Below, in pieces: positions 33,466-42,106 of a stretch of DNA of 64,000 nt. The DNA lies in the NCBI RefSeq assembly GCF_026278345.1, contig NZ_CP111085.1:1872001-1936000 (forward strand), in the 5' to 3' direction. The translations under genes were made by a program, and so were the position numbers. The DNA comes from Tellurirhabdus rosea. Lineage in GTDB: Bacteria; Bacteroidota; Bacteroidia; Cytophagales; Spirosomataceae. Each line of letters begins with the position of its first letter. The stretch's first letter is position 1. Under the pieces are notes generated by a model, which was not told where the DNA came from, did not search any database, and saw nothing but the letters and a program-made list of their open reading frames with translations.

Positions 33466-34191
33466 TTAACCGGGGACGTTCGACAAAGTTTTTTGGTAGA
33501 AATCGGCCCGTGTTCCCAGCACATCGCAGTACGTAATGGACCCCGACTCGTCGCCCACGGTCGTGATCGACGGCACGGGCGTATGTCCGACCACCTGGTG
33601 CAGGCCGGGCAGAAAGTCGTTCTCCGTTTCCCGCCGGTCGGCCCAGGCCGGACCGCCGAACGGCTCCTCCCCGCCCCGCAACGGACTGACGGCGAACAGG
33701 TACTCCTGAAACTCCTCTTCGGCCGCGTGCAGCAGGTTCAGTCCTTCGGCCAGTCGGCCGGGGTCCGTCAGTTGATCGTAGAAAGGAGCCTCCTGAACGG
33801 CTTTCATCTCCGTCACCCACCGGAGCCAGCTTTGCGAGACACCGGCATGCGTAAACAGGTAAGGGCCTTCCTGATGAGCCATTTGAAACAGGGCCCGGTG
33901 CCGCTGAAAAAGTTCGGACAGCATCAGCCGCATCATTGGCCGAAAGCCCGAACAGGGGTAGTTGGGATAATGCAGGTACTGGGCGTCGTGGTTGCCGATG
34001 AGCAGAACGACCTTGTCAGAATATCGCCTTTTGAGCTTGATAATGCGCTGAAAATTAGCGAGGATTTCCGAATCAGAAAGCGAATGGCTGTCTACAAAAT
34101 CACCCAGAAAAATGATGCGGTCGTAATCGTCAGGGTTGATCTGCGTCCAGGCAGTGCGGCCGTGGATATCACCGATGGCGAGGAGGTTCAT
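33466..34191 (-). CDS. Metallophosphoesterase (calcineurin-like)
   Basis: 241 residues from ATG 34189-34191. The metal-binding series is complete: GDIHGR, GDFVD, GNHD, then LFTHAG and VVGHTPVP. This is the pattern of serine/threonine-phosphatase- or Ap4A-hydrolase-like members. No signal peptide. It lies 66 bases upstream of rtcB on the same strand, so the two could be co-transcribed. The substrate (protein, nucleotide or RNA end) cannot be told from the motifs. Confidence 0.88.
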   Translation of the reverse strand: MNLLAIGDIHGRTAWTQINPDDYDRIIFLGDFVDSHSLSDSEILANFQRIIKLKRRYSDKVVLLIGNHDAQYLHYPNYPCSGFRPMMRLMLSELFQRHRALFQMAHQEGPYLFTHAGVSQSWLRWVTEMKAVQEAPFYDQLTDPGRLAEGLNLLHAAEEEFQEYLFAVSPLRGGEEPFGGPAWADRRETENDFLPGLHQVVGHTPVPSITTVGDESGSITYCDVLGTRADFYQKTLSNVPG

Positions 34192-34290
34192 AGGCAACGG
34201 GGTCAGTAAGGCGGATGATCGCCTAAACGCCCCGAAGATAAAACGGTTTGCCGGGACCCACCGTCCGGAGACGGCAGGCCCCTGACAAAA

Positions 34291-36345
34291 TTATTTTTTG
34301 GCGGTCGGGCTGGCCTTGTCGTAGCTCAGTCCGTCGCCGAACCGGAACAGCGCGTAGCCTTTGGGCTTCAGATGGCCCGGCACGTCCGACAGGTTGTCGA
34401 GCACCGCCTGCCGCGACACCGGCGTCGTGAACGGCATTTTACCCGTCGGATTGAAGGCCCCGCTGACGATGTCCAGCAGCGCATCGGGCGTGGTGCCGAA
34501 GGTCGCCAGAACCGTTTTGACGGCCGGATTGTCGATCTCGTCGATGATCCACGGACTGGTGTAGTTGATGGCGACGATCGTGGGTTTGGCGGCCGTAGCG
34601 GCGTTGACGCGGGCTACGTCGATCTTGTTTTTGGAAAGCTGGAGTTCGATCGGGGCGTCGGTGGCCGAAAACAGCCCGCCCATCGTCGGCATGAGCCACA
34701 GCAGCACCACGTCCGCCTCTTCTTTGCTGTCGACAAAGGTCAGGTTCCACGGGTTGCTGGCGGGCTTGTAGACCGTGGCCGGTGATTTGGTGCGGCCGTT
34801 GTCGAGGTAGGTTTCGACGTAAATCTTCGTTTTGGGAGCCAGCGGCAGCAGTCCGGCCCCGTTGCGGAGCAGCACAACGGACTTGCGCATGGCGAGGTCG
34901 GCCGACGCCTGAAACGTCGCGTTGCCGACCGTTTTTTCGGCGAGTTCTACGTCCACGTACGGATTTTCGAAAAGGCCCAGTTCAAATTTTTCCCGTAACA
35001 GTCGCGCCACGGATTCGTCAATGCGTTTCTCGGATACCATGCCTTTCTTAACCGTTTCCAGCAGCAGCGTGGGGTCCGCCGAGCCGGAGAACAGGTCCAC
35101 GCCGCAGTCGATGGCTTTCTGATAGCGCTCCAGAATAGACAGGTTTTCGACGCCCCAAGGCATCATTTCGATCGGTCCGGTGTCGGAATTGATGATGCCG
35201 CGAAAGCCCATTTTGTCGCGCAGCAGGTCTTTGATAATGCCTTTGTTGTAGGCGAAGGCCACCGCTTCGTACTGCGTACCGATGGGTTTGGCGTAATACG
35301 GCATGATCGACGAGGTTCCCGCTTCGATGGCCGCCCGGAACGGCTTCAGGTGGTAGTCGAACATTTTGCCGGGGTAGTGCTGGTCTTGCCCCCAGACGAA
35401 ATGCGGATCGTGCCCGTCCACCTGCGGCCCACCACCGGGGAAATGTTTGGTCGTGAGCGCCACCGAACCCGGACCGAGCTTTCTGCCCTGAAATCCGAGC
35501 ACCACTTCGCGCATCATGTCGGCGGCCAGATCGGCGTCTTCGCCAAAGGTGCCTTCAATCCGCTGCCAGCGGGGTTCGGTTGCGATATCGGCCATGTACT
35601 GATAACCTTTGCGGAGGCCCACGGCGGCCCACTCCTGCCGGGCGATGTCGGCAAACTTGCGGGTCAGGCTGAGGTCGCGCATGGCCGCCAGTCCCAGTTC
35701 ACCGGGCCATTTGGAGAAGGCGGTCGTGCCCACGCTGAGGCCGATGGAGGCATCCATCGTGATGTGGTTGCGGGGGTTGGACGCCACGATAGCCGGAATT
35801 CCCAGCCGCTGGGCTTCGCAGAGCGCCTGCAGGTTGTTGGCCCATTCGGCCATGATGCGCGCGGAGGTGTTGGCCCGTAGAATAAAATGCCGCAGGTTCG
35901 ACTTGGTGACCGCCTTGGTGGTCCCGGCCGCGGTCATCAGCGGATAGGGCAGCGGTTTTCGGGTGAACATATTCATTTCCTGCATCAGGTCCTCCTCGTT
36001 GAACCCGCTGCTGATCTGGCCTCTCGGGGCTCCCGGCTGAAACGAATTGTCGCCGGCCAGCCGGGTAGTGCTGATAAGCATAAAACCGACCTTTTCCTCC
36101 AGGGTCATTTGCCCGAGCAAGTCCTGCACGCGCGCTTCGACGGGGAGCCGCCAGTCTTCGTAGCGATCCAGTTTCCCGTTTTTGTTCAGATCCTTGAAAG
36201 TAAGATTCTGCTGAACAACGGTTTTGACCGAGCGGTAACCCAGGGCGGGCTGCGCCGGTTTCTGGGCAAGTGCGACCGGGATAGTCAGCAACAAACCGGG
36301 CAGTAATCCTCCCTTGATCAGCCGTTGTATTCCGTCGAATGTCAT
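34291..36345 (-). CDS. Glycoside hydrolase family 3 protein with EF-hand-like loop
   Basis: 684 residues. A hydrophobic signal segment (LLPGLLLTIPVALAQ) is followed by a 12-residue loop D52-E63 (DLNKNGKLDRYE) that fits the EF-hand calcium consensus. The GH3 N-terminal barrel follows: TLEEKVGFM, KHFPGGG and GFRGIINSDTGP, where the Asp of SDT near residue 385 is the expected nucleophile. The C-terminal GH3 alpha/beta sandwich has RNGAGLLPLAPK and VAINYTSPWI. Probably a periplasmic beta-glucosidase-like or N-acetylhexosaminidase-like enzyme; the substrate is not clear. No SusC/D pair is adjacent. Confidence 0.9.
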   Translation of the reverse strand: MTFDGIQRLIKGGLLPGLLLTIPVALAQKPAQPALGYRSVKTVVQQNLTFKDLNKNGKLDRYEDWRLPVEARVQDLLGQMTLEEKVGFMLISTTRLAGDNSFQPGAPRGQISSGFNEEDLMQEMNMFTRKPLPYPLMTAAGTTKAVTKSNLRHFILRANTSARIMAEWANNLQALCEAQRLGIPAIVASNPRNHITMDASIGLSVGTTAFSKWPGELGLAAMRDLSLTRKFADIARQEWAAVGLRKGYQYMADIATEPRWQRIEGTFGEDADLAADMMREVVLGFQGRKLGPGSVALTTKHFPGGGPQVDGHDPHFVWGQDQHYPGKMFDYHLKPFRAAIEAGTSSIMPYYAKPIGTQYEAVAFAYNKGIIKDLLRDKMGFRGIINSDTGPIEMMPWGVENLSILERYQKAIDCGVDLFSGSADPTLLLETVKKGMVSEKRIDESVARLLREKFELGLFENPYVDVELAEKTVGNATFQASADLAMRKSVVLLRNGAGLLPLAPKTKIYVETYLDNGRTKSPATVYKPASNPWNLTFVDSKEEADVVLLWLMPTMGGLFSATDAPIELQLSKNKIDVARVNAATAAKPTIVAINYTSPWIIDEIDNPAVKTVLATFGTTPDALLDIVSGAFNPTGKMPFTTPVSRQAVLDNLSDVPGHLKPKGYALFRFGDGLSYDKASPTAKK

Positions 36346-36453
36346 GCGTATTTCTGATTAAGTATTGCCTACGGAAGGCGGACGGGCCGGAATTATACTT
36401 TTAAGCCTCCATTAAAAAGCCCGGCGGGGTTAGGATTCGATACGGCGTAAACC

Positions 36454-36491
36454 AAAACACCCCCGCCGACCTGCGCCGACGGGGGTGTTTT
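36454..36491 (-). terminator. Terminator of the rimP-nusA-infB operon
   Basis: Perfect 12-bp stem AAAACACCCCCG / CGGGGGTGTTTT (36454-36465 and 36480-36491) about 30 bases after the infB stop on the minus strand. A and T tracts at its ends suit either direction. Confidence 0.85.
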
Positions 36492-36523
36492 CTGTTCTTT
36501 ATCCGGACTCTTGCGACCGTGCC

Positions 36524-39500
36524 TTACAGCGTCCGCTTCACCTCTTTCAGCTCGAAGCTTTCGATGGTGTCGCCGACCTGAAGATCGTTGAAGTTCTTGA
36601 TACTCATGCCACATTCGTAGCCGTTCCGAACCTCGTTGACGTCGTCCTTGAAACGCTTGAGGGCGCTGATCTCGCCGGTATGCACCACGATGAAGTCGCG
36701 GATAACCCGGATCTTGTTGTTCCGTTTGATGAGACCATCCGTGACGTAACAACCGGCCACCGTACCGATCTTGCTGATCTTGAACACCTCGCGCACTTCG
36801 ATATTGCCCACGATGACTTCTTCCGTCGTCGGCGCCAGGAGGCCTTCCATAGCGTCGCGGACTTCGTTGATGGCGTCGTAGATAATCGAGTACAGACGGA
36901 TTTCGATCTGCTCCTGCTCGGCCAGCTTGCGGGCGTTGGCCGACGGACGAACCTGGAAGCCCAGCACGATAGCATCCGAAGCCGAAGCCAGCAGCACGTC
37001 CGATTCGGAAATCTGACCCACCGCCTTGTGGATGATGTTCACCTGTACTTCTTCGGTCGACAGCTTCAGCAGCGAATCCGACAGGGCTTCTACCGAACCG
37101 TCCACGTCGCCTTTCACAATCACGTTCAGCTCCTTGAAGCTTCCGATAGCCTTCCGGCGACCGATCTCTTCCAGCGTAATGTGCTTGCGGGTACGCAGGC
37201 TCTGTTCGCGCAGCAGCTGTTCGCGTTTGTTGGCGATTTCGCGGGCTTCACGCTCCGTTTCCATCACGTTAAAGCGGTCACCTGCCTGCGGAGCACCCGG
37301 CAGACCGAGCACCTGCACCGGCGTTGACGGACCGGCTTCTTTCAGGCGCTTGCCGAAACTGTCGGTCATGGCCCGGATGCGGCCAAAGTGGGCACCCACC
37401 AGCACGACGTCCGAAATTCGGAGCGTACCGCTCTGTACGAGCATGGTCGTCACGTAGCCGCGACCTTTATCGAGGGAGGCTTCGATGACCGTACCCACGG
37501 CCCGCTTGTTCGGGTTGGCTTTCAGATCGAGCAGTTCGGCTTCGAGCAGTACCTTGTCGAGGAGGTCGTTGATACCCAGACCGGATTTCGACGAGATTTC
37601 CTGCGTCTGGTACTTACCGCCCCACTCTTCCACGAGCATATTCATCTGCGCGAGTTCCTGACGGATTCGCTCCGTATCGGCACCCGGCTTATCGACTTTC
37701 GAGAACGCAAAGACAATGGGTACGCCCGCTACCTGTGCGTGGTTGATGGCCTCGCGGGTCTGCGGCATGACACTGTCGTCGGCGGCAATCACGATGATAA
37801 CCACGTCCGTCACTTTCGCACCGCGGGCACGCATGGCCGTAAAGGCTTCGTGACCCGGCGTATCGAGGAAGGTGATGGGTCGGCCGTCGTCGGTCTGTAC
37901 GCTGTACGCGCCAATGTGCTGCGTGATACCCCCGGCTTCACCGGCCGCAACTTTCGTCCGGCGGATGTAGTCAAGCAGTGACGTTTTACCGTGGTCAACG
38001 TGACCCATGATCGTGACGATCGGAGCGCGCAGCAGGAGGTCTTCCGGTGCGTCTTCGGTCTCAACCAGGCCAGCTTCGATTTCTTCTTCCGCCGACACAA
38101 ACTGCACGTCGTAGCCAAATTCATCGGCAATCACCGTGATGGCTTCGGCGTCCAGGCGCTGGTTGATCGACACGAACATCCCGAGGCTCATACAGGTCGC
38201 AATGACCTCGTTGATCGAAACGTCCATGAGCGACGCCAGGTCGTTGGCCGAGACGAACTCGGTCACCTTCAGTACTTTTGCGTCTTCCTGTTCCAGTTCA
38301 AGGCGTTCGCGCTCGCGGTCAGCCCGTTCGGCCCGGCGGTCGCGGCGGCGGTCAGCACCCCGGTTGGACTTCCCACCGGCCATGCGGAGGTTGGTCGCCT
38401 TGATCTGGTCCCGTACTTCGCGCTCGGTCGGTTCCTCGCGGCGTTCGCGGCGTTCACCCCCTTTGCGGTTGTTGTTATTGCTGGTGCTTCCGGTACCGGC
38501 TGGCCGGTTACCTGCATTGTTTCCCTGTCCCTGCGGACCACCGGGGCGGTTCTGTGCCGGACGGTTGCCGCCCTGTCCCTGACCGGGCTGTCCGCCCGGC
38601 TGGTTCCGGTTGTCGCGCTGGCCATCACGGGGTCCGGTATTCCGCTGACCATCGCGTTGTCCGCCGTCGCGGTTGTCGGGGCTGCGCTGACCTTCGCGGG
38701 GTCCGCCGTCGCGTTGTCCGCCGCCCTGGCGTTCACCCTGCGGGCCTCCCTGTCCGGGAGTGCCGGGCTGGCCGGTTGCGGGCACACGCATCCGTTTGCG
38801 TTTGCGTTTCTCGCGGTTGTCGTTGGAGCCACCGCCGTTGTTTTTGCGTTCGACCGGCAGTTCGATTTTTCCAAGAACCCGAAGGCCCTGCAGCTTTTCG
38901 CCCTGAGCGCGAACCAGTTCCGGTTCAATGGCTTCCGGCGTGGGTGCGGGCGGAGTTACCGGCGGCTGGGCAGCGGTCGGCTGCGGTGCCGGACGGTTTT
39001 CGGGCTGGCGTTCGGGACGCGGTCCCTGATTCTGGCCTTCCGGACGGTTTTGCTGCGGACGATTTTCGTTCGGCCGCTGACCAAAGTTCCGCTGGCCGCC
39101 GTCGCGCGATCCGCCGTCGCGGTTATCACCGCCACGGGGTCCGTTTTCGCGCGGGCCGCCGTTGCGGTCGTTGCGCGGGCCGTTGTCCCGGCCACCCTGC
39201 GGCCGTTGCTGCTCGGGGCGGCGCTGGTCCGACGGACGGTTCTGACTCAGGTCGATTTTTCCGAGAATTTTCAATCCCGGCACCGTTGGGCGAGACGTAT
39301 CACCCGACTCCGTTTCCTGCGGTTTCGGCGCGGGGGCTTCCGTTTTGGCAACGGGTGCCGGGGCGGGCGTTTCCGCGGGTTTGGGTGCAGGCGGGGTCAC
39401 CGGCGGCTGGGCAGCGGTCGGCTGCGGTGCCGGACGGTTTTCGGGCTGCGGAGCCGGTGTCGGACGGGCGGCTTCAGCTTCGACCGGCCGGGGAGCCGGG

Positions 39501-39985
39501 GCGGGAGCTGGAGCAGGCTCGGCTTTTACCTCCGGAGCCGGACGGGCCTCAACAGGCCGGGCCTCGGCGGGTGGCGTTGCAACGGGCTGCGGTGCAGCGG
39601 GTTGAGTGGCCGCGGGCCGGGGCGCTTCTGTTTTTACGGGTTCAGCCGGGCGCGGAGCGGGCTGAACCGCCTGGGGCTGTGGAGCCGGAGCCGGACGGAC
39701 CTCGGCAGGCCGCGTTTCGGCGGGCCGGGCCTCGGAAGGCTTCGGCGGCTCAACCACAGCAATAGCCGGCTCCGGCCGCGGGGGCGGCGGAGTAGCGGCT
39801 TTCGTCAGCAGTTCCGTGTTTTTATAGTCCTTTGCCAGGATTTCCAGCTGATTGAAGGAAATCTTGGCATTGGGATTCATATCAACCTTAAACCCTTTGG
39901 CAGAAAGATCTTTTACAACGCTGCCGATTCCAACGTTAAGAATTTTTGCCACTTGGCTCAGGCGCATGGATTTATCTTCTGCCAT
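36524..39985 (-). CDS. infB: Translation initiation factor IF-2
   Basis: 1153 residues, long for IF-2. An N-terminal winged-helix part (about 1-55, [20 protein letters not shown]) is followed by a roughly 470-residue low-complexity linker. That linker is first rich in Pro, Ala and Glu, then in Arg, Asn, Gly and Gln. The GTPase domain has GHVDHGKTS near 658-666, DTPGHEAF, and a G4 motif read as SKVD instead of the usual NKxD. Domains II-IV and the initiator-tRNA-binding C-terminus are complete (…[21 protein letters not shown]). Two perfect 50-bp copies in the linker sit 441 bases apart. Confidence 0.97.
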   Translation of the reverse strand: MAEDKSMRLSQVAKILNVGIGSVVKDLSAKGFKVDMNPNAKISFNQLEILAKDYKNTELLTKAATPPPPRPEPAIAVVEPPKPSEARPAETRPAEVRPAPAPQPQAVQPAPRPAEPVKTEAPRPAATQPAAPQPVATPPAEARPVEARPAPEVKAEPAPAPAPAPRPVEAEAARPTPAPQPENRPAPQPTAAQPPVTPPAPKPAETPAPAPVAKTEAPAPKPQETESGDTSRPTVPGLKILGKIDLSQNRPSDQRRPEQQRPQGGRDNGPRNDRNGGPRENGPRGGDNRDGGSRDGGQRNFGQRPNENRPQQNRPEGQNQGPRPERQPENRPAPQPTAAQPPVTPPAPTPEAIEPELVRAQGEKLQGLRVLGKIELPVERKNNGGGSNDNREKRKRKRMRVPATGQPGTPGQGGPQGERQGGGQRDGGPREGQRSPDNRDGGQRDGQRNTGPRDGQRDNRNQPGGQPGQGQGGNRPAQNRPGGPQGQGNNAGNRPAGTGSTSNNNNRKGGERRERREEPTEREVRDQIKATNLRMAGGKSNRGADRRRDRRAERADRERERLELEQEDAKVLKVTEFVSANDLASLMDVSINEVIATCMSLGMFVSINQRLDAEAITVIADEFGYDVQFVSAEEEIEAGLVETEDAPEDLLLRAPIVTIMGHVDHGKTSLLDYIRRTKVAAGEAGGITQHIGAYSVQTDDGRPITFLDTPGHEAFTAMRARGAKVTDVVIIVIAADDSVMPQTREAINHAQVAGVPIVFAFSKVDKPGADTERIRQELAQMNMLVEEWGGKYQTQEISSKSGLGINDLLDKVLLEAELLDLKANPNKRAVGTVIEASLDKGRGYVTTMLVQSGTLRISDVVLVGAHFGRIRAMTDSFGKRLKEAGPSTPVQVLGLPGAPQAGDRFNVMETEREAREIANKREQLLREQSLRTRKHITLEEIGRRKAIGSFKELNVIVKGDVDGSVEALSDSLLKLSTEEVQVNIIHKAVGQISESDVLLASASDAIVLGFQVRPSANARKLAEQEQIEIRLYSIIYDAINEVRDAMEGLLAPTTEEVIVGNIEVREVFKISKIGTVAGCYVTDGLIKRNNKIRVIRDFIVVHTGEISALKRFKDDVNEVRNGYECGMSIKNFNDLQVGDTIESFELKEVKRTL

Positions 39986-40059
39986 ATTAATGGATTAGAG
40001 TAATCAATTGCTTTTTTGGTTAATGCTGAATTGCTTCACAGCATTCTAATTCAACCTCA

Positions 40060-41304
40060 TCATTCAAATTCCTGACGCAGAACCGCCAGTATCTCCTCGA
40101 TTGTGTCCTCTTCCAGATCGGTCATCCGGACGAGTTCTTCCTTCGAACGAGCCAGCACACTCTTGGCCGTATCGAGACCCACCTTGCGGAGTTCGTCAAT
40201 CATCCAGTCTTCGATCTCGTCATTGAATTCTGACAGATCGATGTCTTCATCGTCCTCCTGACCTTCCACATCGCGGAAGACGTCGATTTCCATCCCGACT
40301 AACCGCCCGGCCAGTTTGATATTCTGGCCGCCTTTACCGATGGCCAGGGAAACCTGGTCCGGCTTGAGGAACACCGAAACGCGCTTGGCGTCGCGGTCGA
40401 TCTGCATCGAGCTGATCTTGGCCGGGCTCAGGGCCCGCGAGATCAGCAGTTCGAGGTTTTCGGTGTAGTTAATGACGTCGATGTTCTCGTTGTTCAGTTC
40501 GCGCACAATGCTGTGAATGCGGGAACCCTTCATCCCGACGCACGCGCCTACGGGGTCGATCCGGTCGTCGTACGACTCTACGGCCACTTTTGCGCGTTCG
40601 CCCGGCTCACGGACAATTTTACGGATTGAGATCAGCCCGTCATAAATTTCGGGAATCTCGTTTTCAAACAGGCGTTCCAGGAAAACCGGTGAGGTGCGCG
40701 AGAGGACGATCTTCGGCGTGCCGTTGTTCATCTCTACGCGGTGAATCACCGCCTTAATGGTTTCGCCCTTGCGGTAACGGTCTTTTGATATCTGTTCGGT
40801 TTTCGGCAGACTTAACTCGTTTTCCTCCTGATCATGCAGGATCACTTCACTCTTGAGAATCTGATAAACTTCCGCGTTAATCAGGTCGCCAACCTGATTC
40901 TTGTATTTTTCGTACAGAAGCTCCTTCTCCAGGTCCTTAATTTTCTGAATCAGCGTCTGGCGGGCCGTCTGCACGATCCGCCGCCCGAAGTCTTCCAGCT
41001 TCACCAGTTCGGCCACCTGTTCGCCCACTTCAAAGTCCGGCTGGATTCGCCGGGCTTCGGCCAGGGGAATTTTGTCAAAATCCCAGATGTCCTCCGAGTT
41101 ATCATCGACGATCTCGCGGGTGCGCCACATTTCGAGGTCTCCGCTTTCGGCGTTGATGATCACATCGAAGTTTTCGTCCGTTCCAAATTTCTTGCGAATC
41201 ATCGTCCGGAAGACATCTTCCAGAATCTTGATCATCGTGGGCCGGTCAATATTTTTCGAACGGGCAAAGTCGGAAAACGACTCTATCAATACTCCGCTGT
41301 CCAT
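40060..41304 (-). CDS. nusA: Transcription termination/antitermination protein NusA
   Basis: 414 residues. The N-terminal RNA-polymerase-binding domain (about 1-130), S1 domain (about 135-200), and KH1 (…ACVGMKGSRIHSIVREL) and KH2 (…SLAIGKGGQNIKLAGRLVG) are in order. A short C-terminal acidic tail (EGQEDDEDIDLSEF) and one helix-hairpin-type unit (LRKVGLDTAKSVLARSKEELVRMTDLEEDTIEEIL) follow. It lacks the second acidic repeat of the E. coli protein, as usual for Bacteroidota. It is the middle gene of rimP-nusA-infB and is preceded by a quasi-palindromic element. Confidence 0.96.
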   Translation of the reverse strand: MDSGVLIESFSDFARSKNIDRPTMIKILEDVFRTMIRKKFGTDENFDVIINAESGDLEMWRTREIVDDNSEDIWDFDKIPLAEARRIQPDFEVGEQVAELVKLEDFGRRIVQTARQTLIQKIKDLEKELLYEKYKNQVGDLINAEVYQILKSEVILHDQEENELSLPKTEQISKDRYRKGETIKAVIHRVEMNNGTPKIVLSRTSPVFLERLFENEIPEIYDGLISIRKIVREPGERAKVAVESYDDRIDPVGACVGMKGSRIHSIVRELNNENIDVINYTENLELLISRALSPAKISSMQIDRDAKRVSVFLKPDQVSLAIGKGGQNIKLAGRLVGMEIDVFRDVEGQEDDEDIDLSEFNDEIEDWMIDELRKVGLDTAKSVLARSKEELVRMTDLEEDTIEEILAVLRQEFE

Positions 41305-41391
41305 AACTTTTCAGTCTTCAAGTCGTAAGTCATAAGTCGTAAGCCGTTTTGCTCCTGAAGACCTACGACTTACGACTCACAACTTAATTGA
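41305..41391. repeat. Quasi-palindromic intergenic element QP10 inside the rimP-nusA operon
   Basis: Left arm of AAGTCGTAAGTCATAAGTCGTAAG-type repeats (AGTCGTAAGT…AGTCGTAAG), right arm CTACGACTTACGACTCACAACTT-type. The loop holds GCCGTTTTGCTCCTGAAG. It separates rimP from nusA on the minus strand, so it would be transcribed as a roughly 90-nt intercistronic hairpin. Confidence 0.78.
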
Positions 41392-41871
41392 CTATTTAAA
41401 TGATACTTGTATCGTGGTTTTTTTAATGTCCGCAAACGGTATTTCGACGGGGCCGGCGGGCGGGTCGTTTTTCTTCGGCTTGCGGGCGGGCGTTTCGCTG
41501 ATGACGATCCGCTCTTCATTGACATCTTCCAGTACACCTTTGCGAATTTCGCCACCGTGGAGCATCACGGCGACTTCCCGCCCGATGTTCTTCCGGTACT
41601 GCCGGTTGAGCGTCAGCGGTTCGCCGATGCCCGGCGAGGACACTTCGAGAATAAAAGCGGCCCCGTTGAACAGGTCTATTTCTTCCAGCTGGTTACCCAG
41701 TTTACGACTGATCGCAGCGCATTCCTCGATGGAGATACCGGTATCACTATCCAGCAAAATGGCAATTTTTGAGCGGTTACGGGAGGGAGATACCTGTATA
41801 TCAACGATAAAATACTGATCTTCGTTCAGATATGGCTGAAGTAACTCAGTGACTTTTTCTTTAACTTCCAT
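41392..41871 (-). CDS. rimP: Ribosome maturation factor RimP
   Basis: 159 residues from ATG 41869-41871. The N-terminal domain has QYFIVDIQVSPSRNRSKIAILLDSDTGISIEECAAISRKL, where D-x-D and the EC pair match RimP. Next come FILEVSSPGIGEPL and a small C-terminal SH3-like barrel. It assists 30S subunit maturation. It is the first gene of rimP-nusA-infB, and its leader contains a promoter and a terminator-like hairpin. The longer frame upstream covers that leader and is not translated protein by composition. Confidence 0.93.
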   Translation of the reverse strand: MEVKEKVTELLQPYLNEDQYFIVDIQVSPSRNRSKIAILLDSDTGISIEECAAISRKLGNQLEEIDLFNGAAFILEVSSPGIGEPLTLNRQYRKNIGREVAVMLHGGEIRKGVLEDVNEERIVISETPARKPKKNDPPAGPVEIPFADIKKTTIQVSFK

Positions 41872-41884
41872 ACCGTATAGTAAC

Positions 41885-41912
41885 AAAAAAGGGGAACGAA
41901 CTTCCCCCTTTT
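41885..41912 (-). terminator. Terminator-like attenuator in the rimP leader
   Basis: On the minus strand, AAAAGGGGGAA-GTTCG-TTCCCCTTTTTTG forms a stem with one bulged G and is followed by a run of six T residues. It lies between the -7 box at 41941-41948 and the rimP start at 41871, so it would act as an attenuator rather than an end-of-gene terminator. Confidence 0.7.
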
Positions 41913-41940
41913 CCAAGCAACGAATTGTTGGTAAGTCGTG

Positions 41941-41971
41941 CAAATATAGACGCTTTTTCGTTGTTTTACAA
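41941..41971 (-). promoter_or_regulatory. Putative promoter of the rimP-nusA-infB operon
   Basis: Minus-strand TATATTTG (plus CAAATATA, 41941-41948) matches TAnnTTTG. A TTG lies about 20 bases upstream on the minus strand (plus CAA at 41969-41971), at the spacing expected for a Bacteroidota -33 box. The predicted start of RNA is near 41934, giving a leader of about 63 nt. Confidence 0.6.
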
Positions 41972-42106
41972 CCGGGTTGGCCGCCCCGCAAGTTTTTTTT
42001 AGCGTCTGCCAGGCCCGGGGCCGGAGCCGCATTCCGTTATTTTTTCCGGACTTATCCACCCGCCGGCCGCCTGACATGGCCGGCATTCCGGTAATGAATA
42101 CAACCT

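Noticed and set aside
37991-40003. 670-codon open frame on the plus strand opposite infB
   Set aside because: Its residues are mirror images of the GC-rich linker of infB (long runs of Arg, Gly, Leu, Val) and it lies fully antisense to a certain gene.
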